Source: JABDQA01 sp963759125
GTDB taxonomy: Bacteria; Desulfobacterota; Desulfobulbia; Desulfobulbales; Desulfocapsaceae
Assembly: GCA_963759125.1 (NCBI GenBank)
Contig: CAVWXN010000012.1
Location: 62,001-126,000, forward strand
Reading direction: 5' to 3'
DNA: 64,000 nucleotides
Shown here: one piece after another, positions 9,087 through 17,572 of the stretch
Numbering within the stretch: the stretch's first letter is position 1
How the letters are laid out: each line of letters begins with the position of its first letter
Position numbers and translations under genes: made by a program
The notes under the pieces: model-generated
The model's database searches: none
The model's input: the letters and a program-made list of their open reading frames with translations, nothing else
What the model was told of the DNA's origin: nothing

Positions 9087-10280
9087 ATGACGCGACAGAT
9101 CCTGATAACCCTTCTGTTATCAGTGTTCATAGCCCTTCTTGGCATCGGCATCATCATTCCGGTGATGCCCGTTTTTGCCACCGAACTGGGAGCCAACGGG
9201 CTGGCCCTGGGAATGATCATTGCAGCTTTCTCAGTGAGCAGAGGGCTTCTGCAGCCGATTGTCGGCAATCTCTCAGACCGCTGGGGGCGCAAGGGCTTCC
9301 TGGTCACCGGACTGTTCGTTTACGGAATTGTCGGACTGCTCATTCCCCAGGCCGGCAGTATCATTAATCTCTTGTTGATCCGTGCCTTTCAGGGGGTGGG
9401 GTCGGCCATGATAGTGCCCATCGGTATGGCTTATATGTCAGTTCTTGCACCGCCCGGTCAGGAAGGCAGGTACCAGAGTTACCTGAATATCGCCATTTTC
9501 TGCGGTATTGGCTGCGGGCCGGTCATCGGCGGCATCGTCTCCGATCTGCTTGGCTTTGAGTCGGTCTTTTATGTGATGGCAGCGCTGAGCTTCGGGGCCT
9601 TCATTCTGGTAATGAAAAACATGCCGGCTCAACAGGCCCAGGTAAAAGCTTCGGCCACCGGGTTGCTGAAGAGTATTCAGATGATGATGCAGAGCCGGCT
9701 GACGCGGGGCATCCTTCTGGCCCGTATGGTCACCATGGTCATAATGGTACCCTCGATGGCGTTTCTACCACTTTTGATGACCCAGTCCATCGGGGCGAGC
9801 GGCCTGCAGATTGGTTTAGTGATTGCCTGCAGGACGCTGGTCAACGCCGTACTGCAGGTCCCGGCCGGCAAGGTTGCCGATAAATATGATAAATTGTTTC
9901 TGCTGGTCACCGGCTGTATCTGTTTGAGTGGGGTAATCATGCTGATTCCATTCATGAAAACCTTCGTCATGTTTCTACTTATCTATTGTCTGCTGGGCCT
10001 CGGTGAGGCGATTATCTGGCCGGTTCTGGGGGCCTATGCCTCGATCGAGGGCAGGAAAAGGTACGGTCATGGGACGATGATGGGGGTGTTCAGTCTGGCA
10101 ATGAGCGGCGGGATCATGGCAGGAGCCATGCTGGCCGGCTTCAGCATGGATGTCTGGGGCATCGAGTTCGCCTATTTCGTGACGGCAGCTACCGTGTTGA
10201 TCGGGACTTCAGTGGCGGCGCTGCTCATCCGCAGCGGGGAACGGGAGGATAAGGGACCATCCGGGCCAATAAAACCCTGA
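9087..10280 (+). CDS. Major facilitator superfamily transporter (DHA1-type)
   Basis: A 397-residue membrane protein, very hydrophobic throughout, consistent with 12 transmembrane helices. Helix 1 starts immediately (LLLSVFIALLGIGIIIPVMPVF). The loop between helices 2 and 3 carries the MFS signature (GNLSDRWGRKGFLV), and GPVIGG in helix 5 resembles antiporter motif C. This suggests a proton-driven drug or metabolite exporter, but the substrate cannot be read from sequence. It lies 41 bp upstream of a GNAT gene in the same direction, so the two may be co-transcribed. Confidence 0.88.
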   Translation: MTRQILITLLLSVFIALLGIGIIIPVMPVFATELGANGLALGMIIAAFSVSRGLLQPIVGNLSDRWGRKGFLVTGLFVYGIVGLLIPQAGSIINLLLIRAFQGVGSAMIVPIGMAYMSVLAPPGQEGRYQSYLNIAIFCGIGCGPVIGGIVSDLLGFESVFYVMAALSFGAFILVMKNMPAQQAQVKASATGLLKSIQMMMQSRLTRGILLARMVTMVIMVPSMAFLPLLMTQSIGASGLQIGLVIACRTLVNAVLQVPAGKVADKYDKLFLLVTGCICLSGVIMLIPFMKTFVMFLLIYCLLGLGEAIIWPVLGAYASIEGRKRYGHGTMMGVFSLAMSGGIMAGAMLAGFSMDVWGIEFAYFVTAATVLIGTSVAALLIRSGEREDKGPSGPIKP

Positions 10281-10321
10281 GGTGGACGATTCTCGGAGGG
10301 GCGAAAGTCAAAGGTAAGAAA

Positions 10322-10744
10322 ATGGAAATTTCCTATAGTACGAGTTGCACAGATATAGACTGGAACCAGGTGGCAAAGATCCTGGAAACGGTGGGTATGA
10401 GTCACCACCGTCCGGACATCCACCGCCAGGCTTTCGAGGCCAGCCATACGACCATTTTCGCCCATTGCCGGGGCCGGCTCATTGGTTTCGGACGGGCGAT
10501 ATCCGACGGTCAATATCAGGCCGCCCTCTATGATTGTGCAGTACTTCCTGAATTTCAGGGCCAGGGGGTCGGCTCGGCTATTATCGGGCGTATTGTCGAG
10601 CACCTCTCTCACTGCAACATCATCCTCTATGCCTCTCCGGGCAAAGAGCAGTTCTATCAGGGTCATGGCTTTGCCAGGATGAAGACCGGTATGGCCCTGT
10701 TTCTTGAAATGGACCGCAAACGGGAGCATGGTTTCATCGAATGA
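10322..10744 (+). CDS. GNAT family N-acetyltransferase
   Basis: A 140-residue single-domain protein. The acetyl-CoA pyrophosphate-binding motif appears as EFQGQGVGSAIIGRIVEHL, preceded by the beta-strand ALYDCAVLP, and the C-terminal part has YQGHGFARM, typical of small GNAT enzymes. These transfer an acetyl group to an amine; the acceptor is unknown. Its position just after an MFS exporter could reflect a joint resistance or detoxification role, but that is inference. No special regulatory site is seen between the two genes. Confidence 0.85.
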   Translation: MEISYSTSCTDIDWNQVAKILETVGMSHHRPDIHRQAFEASHTTIFAHCRGRLIGFGRAISDGQYQAALYDCAVLPEFQGQGVGSAIIGRIVEHLSHCNIILYASPGKEQFYQGHGFARMKTGMALFLEMDRKREHGFIE

Positions 10745-11157
10745 GTCCACTCGTCTAAGGGGCACAGTAGAGATAAAAACGTGTTGACGGCCAGCACGCA
10801 GATTAGTGATAGTGTTTCACCGTCTCAATGGCAGCCAATAGACATGCTGCCGGAAATCACCAGCCAGGCCGAGGTAACCATTGTCGGAAATGCGGCAGGA
10901 GAGGTGCGGTGCTGGCGCTGCTGAATGAGGAACTCAGAGCAGAAATTCAACTGGCGGCCCACCACGGCCACCTTCTCGAGCTGGCCGCGGACCCTGATTT
11001 TGGTATGGAATTTGCCTTGCAAACCTCGTTTCCGAAGAGGCAGAAGTGAAAATGACAGCCCATCGAACGATTGCATCGATACCGTTGATATTTTACTGTA
11101 GGTAAATCGGCGAATTTGCAGATTACAATTTCAGCATCCCAGAGGGAGAGTCGAACT
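10745..11157. other. Gap of about 410 bp with a possible broken small ORF
   Basis: No complete gene is recognised. From a GTG at 10781 a frame of 47 codons runs to a TGA near 10924. An overlapping frame continues as ALLNEELRAEIQLAAHHG to 11049. Joined by a one-base shift near 10905 they would give a protein of roughly 88 residues. It matches no family I recognise, so this may be chance. The ribosome binding site of the following methyltransferase gene lies at the right end (AGGGAGAG, near 11142). Confidence 0.3.
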
Positions 11158-12168
11158 ATGAAATCTTCAGGCTACCAACTGGTTATGTCGGCAATGTTTA
11201 AAGGGGAAAAGGGAGAGCGGCCGCCCACCGGAACCCCGACTTCCATTGCCTGTCATGACTTGATGGAGGCGACCGGCATTTCCTTTCCAGAGGCGCATCT
11301 GGATGCTGCGGCAATGGCTGAGCTGGCCCTCGGAGGGCATGAAATCATCGGTTTTGATACGGTCATGCCCGAATACAGCGTGGATCAGGAGGTCGCAGCA
11401 TTGGGGGCCGATGTCGACTGGGGCGATAGAAACATGATGCCGGACACCAAGTCGTTTCTCTACGAAGATTTTTCTGACATATTTATCCCTGATGATTTTC
11501 TGGAGAAGCCGTCCATGAAGGTGCTGCTCGATGCCCTGTCGATTCTGCGCCGGCATGTGGGAGGTTCGGCCGCCATTATCGGCAAGGCGATGGGCCCCTG
11601 GACCTTGTCGTATCACATGGCGGGTACCCAGAACTTCCTGCTGCAGATCGGCCTCGGGGAAATCAGCAAAGTTAGAAAAATGGTCGAACAGCTGATACCG
11701 GTCACCATAGCCTCGGTAAACGCCCAGTTCCAGGCCGGTGCTGACCTCGTCGTCGTCGCCGATCATGCCACCGGCAACCTGATCAGCGCCGATCACTATG
11801 CGCAGCTGCTTCTGCCTTATCATCAGGAACTGACCAGCCAGATAGACGGGCCGACAATTCTTCATGTCTGCGGCAACTGCACCGACCGGCTTCATCATTT
11901 CGCCGAGGCCGGATTCAATGGCTATCATTTCGAATGGCAGGTGGACGCCAAAAACGCCGTGGAAATAGTCGCTGACAAGATGGTCCTCATTGGCAATGTC
12001 AACAATCCCCGGACCTTGCTGCAGGGAACCCCTGAAGATGTCTACCAGCAGGCACGTTATGCGATTGAGTCAGGGGTGGAAATCATCGGGCCGGAATGTG
12101 CAATTCCCTTGTCGACCCCGTTGGAGAATCTAAAAGCCATTGTTACCGCTGTTCAAGAAGGGTATTAA
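11158..12168 (+). CDS. MtaA/uroporphyrinogen-decarboxylase-family methyltransferase
   Basis: A 336-residue TIM-barrel protein of the URO-D/MtaA/CmuA family. The zinc site expected of methylcobamide:thiol methyltransferases is visible as His236-x-Cys238 (HVCGNC), with a further Cys314 in GPECAIP. These enzymes move a methyl group from a corrinoid protein to a thiol or other acceptor. The gene is followed 57 bp later by a corrinoid protein gene, which fits that role. The start is at ATG 11158, preceded by GGGAGAG; the in-frame ATG-less extension to 11116 is unlikely. The substrate-specific methyltransferase I and a corrinoid reactivase are not in the neighbourhood, so the methyl donor is unknown. 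Confidence 0.85.
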   Translation: MKSSGYQLVMSAMFKGEKGERPPTGTPTSIACHDLMEATGISFPEAHLDAAAMAELALGGHEIIGFDTVMPEYSVDQEVAALGADVDWGDRNMMPDTKSFLYEDFSDIFIPDDFLEKPSMKVLLDALSILRRHVGGSAAIIGKAMGPWTLSYHMAGTQNFLLQIGLGEISKVRKMVEQLIPVTIASVNAQFQAGADLVVVADHATGNLISADHYAQLLLPYHQELTSQIDGPTILHVCGNCTDRLHHFAEAGFNGYHFEWQVDAKNAVEIVADKMVLIGNVNNPRTLLQGTPEDVYQQARYAIESGVEIIGPECAIPLSTPLENLKAIVTAVQEGY

Positions 12169-12225
12169 TCGAACCTGTGGAAGCAGATTGCAGCACGGAG
12201 CCAATAACTAAAGAGGTCCATTAAA

Positions 12226-12864
12226 ATGAGCGAACATTTAGATAAGATCAGAGAGGCAATTGTCGGCGGACTGCACAATGAAATCGAGGAGTTGGTCACC
12301 TCAGCCGTCGATGCAGCAATTGCGCCGGAGCAGATTGTCAACGAGGCGATGATTCCCGCCATGGATGTGGTGGGACAGAAATTCAGCACCAACGAAATTT
12401 TCGTGCCGGAAATGCTGGTGGCCGCTGTCACCATGAACAAGGGACTGGACCTCTTGAAGCCGCTGCTTCAGCAGGCCGGCAGTGTGTCGAAGGGTACCAT
12501 TGTCATGTGCACCGTGAAAGGAGACCTGCATGATATCGGTAAGAATCTGGTCATCATGATGCTGGAAGGGGCCGGATTCGAGGTAATAGATATGGGCGTC
12601 GATATGAATGTAGAGGCCCTCATCGCCAAGGTGAAAGAGATCAACCCCGACATTCTCGGTCTCTCGGCTCTGTTGACAACTACCCTGCCTGAAATGGCGA
12701 AGGTCCTCGAATCTCTTGAGGCCAACGGCATTCGCGACCAGGTCAAGGTGATGATCGGGGGAGCCCCGGTCGATGCCGCCTACAGCGAGAAAATCGGGGC
12801 CGACGCTTATGGCGGGGATGCGGCTGAGGCGGTGCGGATTGCCCGGGAGTTGATTACTGGATGA
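12226..12864 (+). CDS. Corrinoid (B12-binding) methyltransferase protein, MtbC/MttC-like
   Basis: A 212-residue protein with the two-domain layout of methanogen-type corrinoid proteins: an N-terminal helical cap (about residues 1-85) and a C-terminal Rossmann-like cobalamin domain. The cobalt-ligating motif D-x-H-x-x-G is present as Asp100-Leu-His102-Asp-Ile-Gly105, followed by the later conserved segments GLSALLTTTLPEM and GGAPV. It shuttles a methyl group between a substrate-specific methyltransferase and an acceptor methyltransferase, most likely the MtaA-like product of the gene just upstream. Its 3' end overlaps the convergent small secreted protein gene by 11 bp. Confidence 0.92.
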   Translation: MSEHLDKIREAIVGGLHNEIEELVTSAVDAAIAPEQIVNEAMIPAMDVVGQKFSTNEIFVPEMLVAAVTMNKGLDLLKPLLQQAGSVSKGTIVMCTVKGDLHDIGKNLVIMMLEGAGFEVIDMGVDMNVEALIAKVKEINPDILGLSALLTTTLPEMAKVLESLEANGIRDQVKVMIGGAPVDAAYSEKIGADAYGGDAAEAVRIARELITG

Positions 12865-13207
12865 TGACCCCTCCCCAGGTCCGGTAGGTTTTGTGCTCCC
12901 TGCGCTTCCTGTCGATGTAGGCTTCTCGCTGCTGGAACTCCTGACGCTGCTTCTCCAGATCCTTGACGCAGGCCAGGGCGCTTCGGTAATCCTTGGAGTA
13001 AACCTGGATGTACTGCTTGCGGCAGGACTCCTTCAACTCCGGTGTCCAGTTCTGACTGTCCCAGAGGTCTCGGGCAGCGGCCTGCTCCTGGGCGCAGGCT
13101 TTGTCCTGGTTGCAGATGGTCATATGGACACGCCAGTCGCTCGCTGAGCAGAAACGGGCGGGGACAGCGCATAATAAGATCAGGATCAGGATTTTACAGG
13201 CCATCAT
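12854..13207 (-). CDS. Small secreted hypothetical protein, Cys- and Gln/Arg-rich
   Basis: Not recognised. The predicted 117-residue product begins with a signal peptide (KILILILLCAVPARFCSA) and continues as a charged, helical region with a run of Gln, Glu, Arg and Lys (LEKQRQEFQQREAYIDRKRREHK) near its end, suggestive of a short coiled coil. Four cysteines in the mature part could form disulfides, so a periplasmic location is inferred. The start is placed at ATG 13207, with GGAGAAG just upstream; a second ATG follows directly. A longer frame to 13264 would overlap the upstream regulator gene and lacks a binding site. Confidence 0.55.
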   Translation of the reverse strand: MMACKILILILLCAVPARFCSASDWRVHMTICNQDKACAQEQAAARDLWDSQNWTPELKESCRKQYIQVYSKDYRSALACVKDLEKQRQEFQQREAYIDRKRREHKTYRTWGGVIIQ

Positions 13208-13250
13208 GGTCTTCTCCAGAACTCGGATCGCAGTTTTACCGAGGGGGTGC

Positions 13251-14315
13251 TCAACCGGAGGCATCGGCCCGCTCGTCTTCCTGCTGGACGCCTTCCATCA
13301 GCAGCATCATGAACTCGCCGATCTCAGCGGCTTTCTGGTCGGCCGCTGAAAGGCCGGGTATGAATCGATAAGAGCCATTGTCTTTGCCCAGGATCGTGAA
13401 AATCGCCTCCTTGCCAGTGCTGTTCAGATAGGAGGCATTAACGATGCCGCCCTCCCTGAACGATACAGAGCCGTCTCCCCGATCGAGGTTAAGTTTCAAT
13501 ACCCCGGTCTTCTGGTGCAGATGGAAAACCTGGAAAAGCTCGGCCGGGGTAATATCTTCGAGACTGCCGCTCATGGTCGCCTTGGTGTCTATGAGTTTGA
13601 CTGCGTTGAGGAGTTCCAGGCGGATGGCCAGCAGTTTGGCGATATAGATGAGCACCGTTGCCGAACTACTGAGCAGGTGACCGAATTCCTGGGCGGTGAC
13701 ATCGACCACCAGTCCGTCTTCCAGGGCCCGCACGTTCCATAGTGTCCGGACGGCGCCAAGGCAGCTCATCTCCCCGATTATTTCACCGGCATTGAGAATG
13801 GTAACCACCTCTTTGTTGCGCTCCATGGCAAAGCGTCCCGAGAGAATCAGATAGAGTTTCAGGCTGGGCCGGTTCTGTTTGAGCAGAACGGTCTGGGCCG
13901 GTACGGCCAGCGGCTCGAAGTTGTCCAGGATGTTATCGATTCTGTCGGCCTTGAGGGCCTCCAGGAAAGGGCAGTCCACCTGGCGTCCATTGAGCTCCTC
14001 CATTACCTGGAGCAGACGCGGAACCGCTTTTTCCGCTTCGGCATCCGGGCTATCGTTCTTATAGCGTTCAGTGAACTTGATAAGTCCGGTGCAGCCGCTG
14101 CAGTTGAAGGTTTCAGCACTCTTCAGGTTGTTCCAGTTCGGGTCGCTCTGCATCTTGATCAGCAGATTCATAAAATCCCGGGCCAGCACCAGACAGACCT
14201 CTTTGCCGTTGCCGCAGGAACAGGATTTCATCGTCAGCGACATGGTATCGCCTTTGACGTAGAGGGGGCAGTGTATGGATTCGGTGACTTCGTAAACGGT
14301 CTTGGTAATGCTCAT
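13251..14315 (-). CDS. Cyclic-nucleotide-binding-domain plus DUF4388 regulatory protein
   Basis: A 354-residue cytoplasmic protein with three parts. The first 85 or so residues are cysteine-rich (CSCGNGKEVC; CSGC) and could bind a metal or cluster. A cyclic-nucleotide-binding/CRP-like beta-roll follows at about 140-230 (LILSGRFAME...LNAGEIIGEMSCLG). The end is a DUF4388 (PATAN-related) domain at about 260-340 (GSLEDITPAELFQVFHLHQKTGVLKL). No DNA-binding helix-turn-helix is visible, so it is probably a signalling adaptor rather than a classical transcription factor. The start at ATG 14315 is preferred over a TTG 30 bases upstream. A perfect palindrome (14329-14354) sits immediately upstream. 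Confidence 0.75.
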   Translation of the reverse strand: MSITKTVYEVTESIHCPLYVKGDTMSLTMKSCSCGNGKEVCLVLARDFMNLLIKMQSDPNWNNLKSAETFNCSGCTGLIKFTERYKNDSPDAEAEKAVPRLLQVMEELNGRQVDCPFLEALKADRIDNILDNFEPLAVPAQTVLLKQNRPSLKLYLILSGRFAMERNKEVVTILNAGEIIGEMSCLGAVRTLWNVRALEDGLVVDVTAQEFGHLLSSSATVLIYIAKLLAIRLELLNAVKLIDTKATMSGSLEDITPAELFQVFHLHQKTGVLKLNLDRGDGSVSFREGGIVNASYLNSTGKEAIFTILGKDNGSYRFIPGLSAADQKAAEIGEFMMLLMEGVQQEDERADASG

Positions 14316-14328
14316 AATAGAAAGGGTC

Positions 14329-14354
14329 GACCACTCTGACAGCAATGAGTGGTC
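14329..14354. promoter_or_regulatory. Inverted repeat upstream of the CNBD/DUF4388 gene
   Basis: Perfect 8-bp arms GACCACTC and GAGTGGTC separated by 10 bp, starting 14 bp upstream of the ATG of the regulator gene. The position suits an operator or a 5'-leader hairpin. It is not followed by a T-run, so it is not a terminator. Confidence 0.4.
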
Positions 14355-14433
14355 CGCTGAAATTTAAAGTTAACAATCTAGGATTACATATATTCAGGTC
14401 TTCGGTCAAGGGTGAGAAGCGACTATTGCTCAA

Positions 14434-14507
14434 CTACACAAATTAAGCTCGATAATGGACTGCTCAAAACGATTGCGATTCAACTCATAAAAAGCTAGTT
14501 TGTGTAG
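14434..14507. promoter_or_regulatory. Long-range inverted repeat in the AOR1 promoter region
   Basis: Perfect 9-bp arms CTACACAAA (14434-14442) and TTTGTGTAG (14499-14507), 56 bp apart, lie between the divergent regulator gene and AOR1. They could be paired binding sites for a dimeric regulator that loops the promoter. Confidence 0.35.
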
Positions 14508-14593
14508 TGATCATCAGAAGAGATCGACAGAGGAGAAGCGCATCATCACACCGCCTGTCTCGGTGGATTTTTTAAAACAAGCGGAGGGTTGCC

Positions 14594-16513
14594 ATGGCCT
14601 GCGGATATAGTGGAAACATTTTGAGAGTCGACCTGACCACCAGGGAGTTGAGCGTCGACACACCAGCTGAAGCATTTTACCGTACTTACATGGGCGGCAG
14701 CGCCCTTAATCTCTATTATCTGCTGAAAGAGATGGACGGCAATGTCGATCCCCTGTCGCCTGACAACATATTGGCCTTCAGTGTCGGGACTCTCACCGGC
14801 GCCAGGGTCTCCGGACAAAGTCGCTTGACCATTACCGCCAAATCCCCGCTCACCGGCGCCATCGGTGACTCCCAGAGCGGCGGTTTTTTTCCGGCCAAAC
14901 TGAAATTTTCCGGTTTCGATGCGGTGATCGTCAAAGGCAGAGCCGAATCCCCGCTCTATCTGTTCATCGACGAAGGCCAGGCAGAGCTGCGTGAAGCCGG
15001 GCATCTGTGGGGCCAGACCACCGAAGCCGTCGAGGCGGCCATCAAGGACGAACTTGATGACCAGGAAAATCTCGAGATCCTGCAGATCGGCCCGGCCGGC
15101 GAGAAAGGCGTCAAGTATGCCAGTGTGCTGAGCATGTGCTGCCGTGCCAATGGCCGGACAGGTATGGGGGCGGTGATGGGCAGCAAGAATTTCAAAGCGA
15201 TCGTGGTACGGGGCTTTGAAGAGCCTGAGATCGCCGACCGTGCACTTCTTAAAGAAGTCATTCGCACCGGCGCGCAACTTTTCAAAAATCCGGCCAACAG
15301 CGGTTTCGGCAAATATGGCACAGCCATTACCGTGGGCATCAATAACGGTATTGGCGGACTGCCGACCAACAACTGGCAGAGCGGCAGCTTCGACGACTAC
15401 GAGGCCATCGACGGTCCCACCCTGTATGATGAAGCCCTGATGGGGGCCGAGGACGGCAGACAGGACAGTCAGGGACGCGACAGCTGTTTCAGCTGCATCG
15501 TTCGCTGTAAGCGGGTGGCGGAAATTAAGGAAGGGCCCTACCAGGTCGATCCGGTCTTTGGCGGACCCGAATACGAGACCCTCTCAACCCTCGGAAGCTA
15601 TTGCGGGGTGGGTAACCTGGCGGCAGTCTGTAAAGCCAATGAGCTCTGCAATAAATACGGAGTTGACACGATTTCCTGCGGGGCGACGATTTCCTGGGCC
15701 ATGGAGGCTTTTGAGGCCGGGCAGTTGACCACCGAGCATACGGGTGGTCTGGAAATCCGCTTCGGCGATGGGGACATAGTCGTCAAACTGGTCGAGATGA
15801 TCGCCGCCCGTGAAGGTTTTGGCGATCTGCTGGCCGAGGGTTCGGCCCGGGCGGCTGATAAACTAGGTTTCGGTCAGGAGTTCCTGATCACCAGCAAAAA
15901 ACAGGAAGCGCCGGCCCATATGCCACAGGTAAAGCGAGGGCTGGCCCTGCTCTATGCGATGAATCCGTTCGGGGCCGATCATATGGGCTGCGATCACGAT
16001 CTATCCTACACCAAGGAGAACTACCCGGCTTTTAAAGAGCGGCTCAGTTACCTCGGCTTGACCGATCCCCTGCACGCCTACAGCCTCCAGCCGGCCAAGG
16101 TCGAGTGGGTCCGCAGAACCCAGTATCTGTTCAGTTTCATGGACAGCGCCAACCTCTGCCAGCTCTGCTGGGGTGCCTCCTGGACCCTCTATGGCCCGCA
16201 GGATATGGTCAAGCTGGTCAAGGCGGTCACCGGCTGGGATATGAGCATCGATGAAATTCTCGAAGTCGGCGAGCGGCGCCTGGTGATGATGCGCTTGTTC
16301 AACCGGAGAGAAGGGTTCGGAGCCAAGGATGATTCACTGCCTGAAAAATTCTTCAACCAGCCCTTGAGAGGAGGAGTCTCAGACCAGGTGGCCGTCGATC
16401 AGGCCGAGTTTGATGCTGCCATGGTCGAATACTACCGGCAGTCCGGCTGGGACGAAAGCAGCGGTCATCCGACCTCGGAGACCGTTGCCCGTCTGGGGCT
16501 GGAGGCGCTGTAG
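14594..16513 (+). CDS. Aldehyde ferredoxin oxidoreductase family protein (AOR1)
   Basis: A 639-residue tungsten/molybdenum bis-pterin enzyme that would oxidise an aldehyde to a carboxylate with ferredoxin as acceptor. The N-terminal beta domain shows YMGGSALNLYYL and the later GRTGMGAVMGSKNFKAIVVRG segment. The [4Fe-4S] ligands are Cys298, Cys301 and Cys305 (CFSCIVRC), with a distal Cys at 522 or 525 (CQLC). The start at ATG 14594 has GGAGGG upstream. It is followed by a sugar isomerase-like gene, a TctCBA importer and a Gfo/Idh dehydrogenase, so its substrate is probably an aldehyde intermediate of an imported carbohydrate or organic acid. No ferredoxin gene is adjacent, in contrast with AOR2. 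Confidence 0.93.
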   Translation: MACGYSGNILRVDLTTRELSVDTPAEAFYRTYMGGSALNLYYLLKEMDGNVDPLSPDNILAFSVGTLTGARVSGQSRLTITAKSPLTGAIGDSQSGGFFPAKLKFSGFDAVIVKGRAESPLYLFIDEGQAELREAGHLWGQTTEAVEAAIKDELDDQENLEILQIGPAGEKGVKYASVLSMCCRANGRTGMGAVMGSKNFKAIVVRGFEEPEIADRALLKEVIRTGAQLFKNPANSGFGKYGTAITVGINNGIGGLPTNNWQSGSFDDYEAIDGPTLYDEALMGAEDGRQDSQGRDSCFSCIVRCKRVAEIKEGPYQVDPVFGGPEYETLSTLGSYCGVGNLAAVCKANELCNKYGVDTISCGATISWAMEAFEAGQLTTEHTGGLEIRFGDGDIVVKLVEMIAAREGFGDLLAEGSARAADKLGFGQEFLITSKKQEAPAHMPQVKRGLALLYAMNPFGADHMGCDHDLSYTKENYPAFKERLSYLGLTDPLHAYSLQPAKVEWVRRTQYLFSFMDSANLCQLCWGASWTLYGPQDMVKLVKAVTGWDMSIDEILEVGERRLVMMRLFNRREGFGAKDDSLPEKFFNQPLRGGVSDQVAVDQAEFDAAMVEYYRQSGWDESSGHPTSETVARLGLEAL

Positions 16514-16582
16514 AGAAAATTTCTACGGATTGGCTCCGGTAACGCCCGCCATTTTCTGAGAGGAATTAAGGATCTTGATCCG

Positions 16583-17488
16583 ATGAGTTCAACCTCGATT
16601 ATTTCTGGATTCACCGACGAAGTGTCCGCTGATCTGGATGTGCAGATCAGGGCGCTTAAGGAACTTGGCTGGAAGTACATCGATCTGCGTACGGTGGGCG
16701 GCAAGAACGTGAGCAGTCTGACGGACGACGAATTCAAGCGTGTCCATCACAAGCTTCAGGAAAACGACATCCAGATCGCCTGCTTCGGATCCACTGTTGC
16801 CAACTGGGGACGGGAGGTGGGCGTCGATCTTGAACAGGATCTCCAGGAGCTGCGCACCTCAATCCGGCATATGCAGAATGCCGGGGTTCGCTACATCAGG
16901 ATCATGAGCTACCAGGTTGCCGAACCCGACTTGATCGGAAGCACTATGGAATCGGCCATTATTAACAGTATAAAGAAGATTGTCGAGATCGCCGAAGACA
17001 GCGGTGTTGTCTGTCTGCACGAAAACTGCCTGACCTGGGGTGGGCAGAGTCATCTTCATTCTCTGAGACTGCTCGATGCCATAGATTCACCGGCCCTGCG
17101 GCTGGTCTTTGACACGGGCAATCCTGTGTCCATGAAAGATGTGCGTGGAAGTGAGCCTTATCACTATCAGGACCCCTATCTGTTTTTTGAACAGGTGGAA
17201 GAATACGTGGACTACATTCACATAAAGGATGCAGTGGTGGAAAACGAGGCGGTGCATTATGTCTTTCCCGGGCAGGGAGGGGGGAGGGTCAGAGAGATTA
17301 TGAAGCGCCTCTCTGAGACCCGGCCGGGGCTTCCCATATCCATAGAGCCCCACGTTGCGGTAGTGTTTCACGATCCTTCGATCCAGGCTTCCTTCGAGGA
17401 TCGCTGGACTAGTTTTATTGAGTATGGAAGGCAGGTTGTCAGTATGGCAGAGGAGGTTGGAATAACATTCAGCCCAAGTTCTACTTAA
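16583..17488 (+). CDS. Sugar phosphate isomerase/epimerase-like TIM-barrel protein
   Basis: A 301-residue member of the xylose-isomerase-like TIM-barrel (AP endonuclease 2) superfamily. The expected metal ligands can be picked out: Glu in CLHENC, Asp in FDTGNP, His in DYIHIKDA and Glu in SIEPH near the C-terminus. Such proteins isomerise or epimerise sugars, keto-acids or inositol derivatives; IolE, IolI and hydroxypyruvate isomerases are relatives. The specific reaction is unknown. It lies 70 bp after AOR1 and 84 bp before the TctC gene, in the same direction, so it is probably part of one catabolic operon. Confidence 0.82.
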   Translation: MSSTSIISGFTDEVSADLDVQIRALKELGWKYIDLRTVGGKNVSSLTDDEFKRVHHKLQENDIQIACFGSTVANWGREVGVDLEQDLQELRTSIRHMQNAGVRYIRIMSYQVAEPDLIGSTMESAIINSIKKIVEIAEDSGVVCLHENCLTWGGQSHLHSLRLLDAIDSPALRLVFDTGNPVSMKDVRGSEPYHYQDPYLFFEQVEEYVDYIHIKDAVVENEAVHYVFPGQGGGRVREIMKRLSETRPGLPISIEPHVAVVFHDPSIQASFEDRWTSFIEYGRQVVSMAEEVGITFSPSST

Positions 17489-17572
17489 CGGCATAGGTTC
17501 AAGGCCCTTAGCCTGCACGGGTCGATGGGGTAATGTCGCTAGGTAAAAAAACAAGTACGGGAGGAGTAGGTT

